Positions 62,051 through 64,000 of a stretch of DNA of 64,000 nt are shown here, piece after piece. The notes beneath the pieces were generated by a model. The model was given only the letters and a program-made list of their open reading frames with translations. It did no database searches and had not been told where the DNA came from. A program made the position numbers and the translations under genes. Numbering within the stretch: the first letter of the stretch is position 1; every line of letters starts with the position of its first letter. The DNA comes from Petrolisthes cinctipes (lineage: Eukaryota > Arthropoda > Malacostraca > Decapoda > Porcellanidae), in the NCBI GenBank assembly GCA_033782935.1, contig JAWQEG010001421.1:30001-94000 (forward strand). The letters run 5' to 3'.

Positions 62051-64000
62051 TCACAGGTGGACATAGGCAATTTTTCAAATTAGGTACATTGAAAAGAATG
62101 TTTTTTGAAAGCCTTAACCATATACAGTATAGTTAAAATACAAATAATAAAAAAAAAAAATGAAAAAGAAAAAAAAAATCTTATATCATCAAATCTCTTT
62201 CAAGAGTAGTTTATTACAACCCCCTAAGCATATGTATTATCCACAAAAAATTTCGTGTTGATAATTCAATGGACCCAGGAGTGGTTAGGTTTGGATGGAC
62301 GGACATAGTCACTTTGTGAAATTATATATAGATTTAAGGTTTGATTAAGTTAGGGTGGGTTGAATTGGTGGTAATTTTGGATTCTGAGTTGTACCACTGA
62401 TATGGATGCCGGGAGGTAGCTAGTCAAGGATTGTACATGTATTATGTTAACAGTTAGTTAAGCATCACCACACACTTTCAGGGAGGATGTCATGTATCAA
62501 GATAATATCCATTGTCTTTTTTAGATTAATGTTTAAAGACTTACTGGTTAGGTTAGGTTAGGTTTAGAGACATACTGGTACGGTTAGGCAATGGTAGCTT
62601 CCTATACCGTACTGTAGGAAATTTTGGTAAAGTTTACAAACCTTCGGAAAAGGAACCTCCATAGTGATTTCCTTAATTTTATCACACATGCTTGTTCTTC
62701 CCTTACCCAACCATTTCCCGGAGTGTTATGGCGCTATATGACCTCGCTGTTGTGGTGCCTAATGTCAATCAATCAATCAATTAATCCCTGAGTATTATGC
62801 AGTAAAATACCTCCTTCACTCTCAGAGGTTGCCCCATCAGAGTCAGGTTTTAAAATTTTGTTGGGAAGTTAATCCAGTAAGTGGTGCTGTAGTCATGTTG
62901 GTGATGATGCACTTTCCTGGTAGCAAGCTCAAAAATATTGCAACTCATTTTAGAGGAGAGTCAGTCTTGCGTGCCAGAAATTCCTTAGCTAATGTGTATG
63001 TGTATGTGTGGCAGACGTAGATGGTGTGGTGAAGTTCATATAATTATTTTGATATGGAAATGTAATTTTATATATCATTCTGATAGTACAGTACTGTACG
63101 ATACTGGAGTGTGAAAATTTTAGGGGTAGTATGTGAATGTATAGATTTGCAGAACACTGTATGCTACTAAAAATTCATATTTCACTGACTGTTGAAATTT
63201 TGATGTAGCTGTACTATTGACAATTTCATTGAATCAGTGTACTATAGTTGTTTAACCAAATACTGTATTTATTTATTTTTCTTTTGGAAAAAGTATTTGA
63301 ACTTTGAAATCATTTTGATGTCCCTATATAGTACCATAAAACTTCCTAACTTCGGACTGCGCCATAACTTCGGACATTTCGCGAAAAAATGTAATAATTC
63401 AACTGTACTGGAAGAGCTGGCTATATTTGCAAAAAATAACGATGGTGTTAGTTAGGGGAATGTTCAAAGACTATTATGTATAAATTCTATTACAATAGCT
63501 TGAATATGTGCGGGTGAAAATATTCGACAAATGCAATGAAAAAAAAGTCTGCATTTTTTAATCCTGCATGCAAACTTTGTTCACACAAAACAAAGAGTTT
63601 CAATTGTAAGAACGTGAATGGTATGATTATATGTGGACACTCTCTGTAAGTACTGGGCAGTAAACAAATTTAAAATATATGCATGCATAACCATGTTATG
63701 ATTTTTTTAGTGAATATTTCTAATTTTTACAGAAAAAAGTCCCAACTTCGGACAGACAAATTAATACGGTACCGGTACTTGACTGCAAGCAAAGGATGAT
63801 TTTTTATGTAGATGTAAACCTATGGCCTAAGTAATGATACCGTGATACCGGTACCCAAATAATATGTGATATAGTTCTGTAAGATTGTCAGTACTACCAG
63901 TACCAAAGTTATTACCTGTAAGGTGCTATAGTACGGTGCCTTAACCAGTAATGAGTTTTATTTTGAAGAAAAAAGTTATATTAGTTATTTAGTTATAGTA
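62051..64000. other. Unassigned AT-rich sequence to window end
   Basis: Apart from the (AATC)n SINE-like fragment and a short TTAGG-like run near 62550, nothing was recognised. Three copies of aacttcggac (63352, 63370, 63742) suggest an unnamed repeat. Confidence 0.5.
62727..62790 (+). repeat. SINE-like repeat with (AATC)n tail, copy 3
   Basis: ggcgctatatgacctcgctg then gtgcctaatgtc and AATC units: the 3' part of the family at 52671, opposite orientation. Confidence 0.65.

Noticed and set aside
62829..63020. 63-residue frame near the window end as a small gene.
   Set aside because: No recognisable motif, no flanking splice context, and it lies next to a SINE-like fragment.

Overview
This is a eukaryotic nuclear window from an arthropod, most likely a decapod crustacean. 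The evidence is as follows. Coding sequence is split into short exons with GT..AG introns of up to 8 kb. The calcineurin A and GINS3 proteins are arthropod-like. There are TTAGG-type runs, degenerate LINE families of the kind common in crustaceans, and a tRNA-derived SINE that resembles ones I remember from decapods. The exact species cannot be told from the sequence.

Two protein-coding genes can be supported. (1) Calcineurin A (PP2B catalytic subunit), + strand: ten exons from 12180 to 38356 encode the C-terminal 382 residues with every splice phase matching. They cover the second half of the phosphatase domain, the calcineurin-B helix, the calmodulin site and the autoinhibitory segment. The N-terminal exons (about 130 residues, with the GDxHG and GDxVDRG motifs) are not in the window. 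(2) GINS3/PSF3, - strand: four exons from 58078 down to 54119 encode a complete 204-residue subunit of the GINS replication complex. The two genes converge and are separated by about 15 kb of decayed transposons.

Layout. 1-12179 is upstream or intronic sequence dominated by micro- and minisatellites, with long strand-biased purine and pyrimidine blocks. 12180-38356 holds calcineurin A; its introns carry foldback MITEs and an intact-looking hAT MITE with an 8-bp target duplication (33119-33873). 38357-43540 has GC-rich exon-like islands that may be 3' UTR, plus TTAA-flanked elements. 43600-49565 is a transposon graveyard: a degenerate RTE-like LINE is split at an exact TTAA by a terminal-inverted-repeat element, which is itself split by another LINE with a 16-bp target duplication; a SINE-like repeat and a Jockey-like LINE remnant follow. 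49600-54118 contains further LINE and SINE scraps. 54119-58078 is GINS3. 58079-64000 contains a SINE, AT repeats, tandem duplications and a large imperfect hairpin.

The most interesting content is mobile-DNA architecture: a palindromic, TTAA-flanked MITE family with about a dozen copies in 64 kb, other TTAA elements, and a three-level nested insertion that can be read base by base. I see no bacterial-style system, CRISPR array, or rRNA or tRNA gene.
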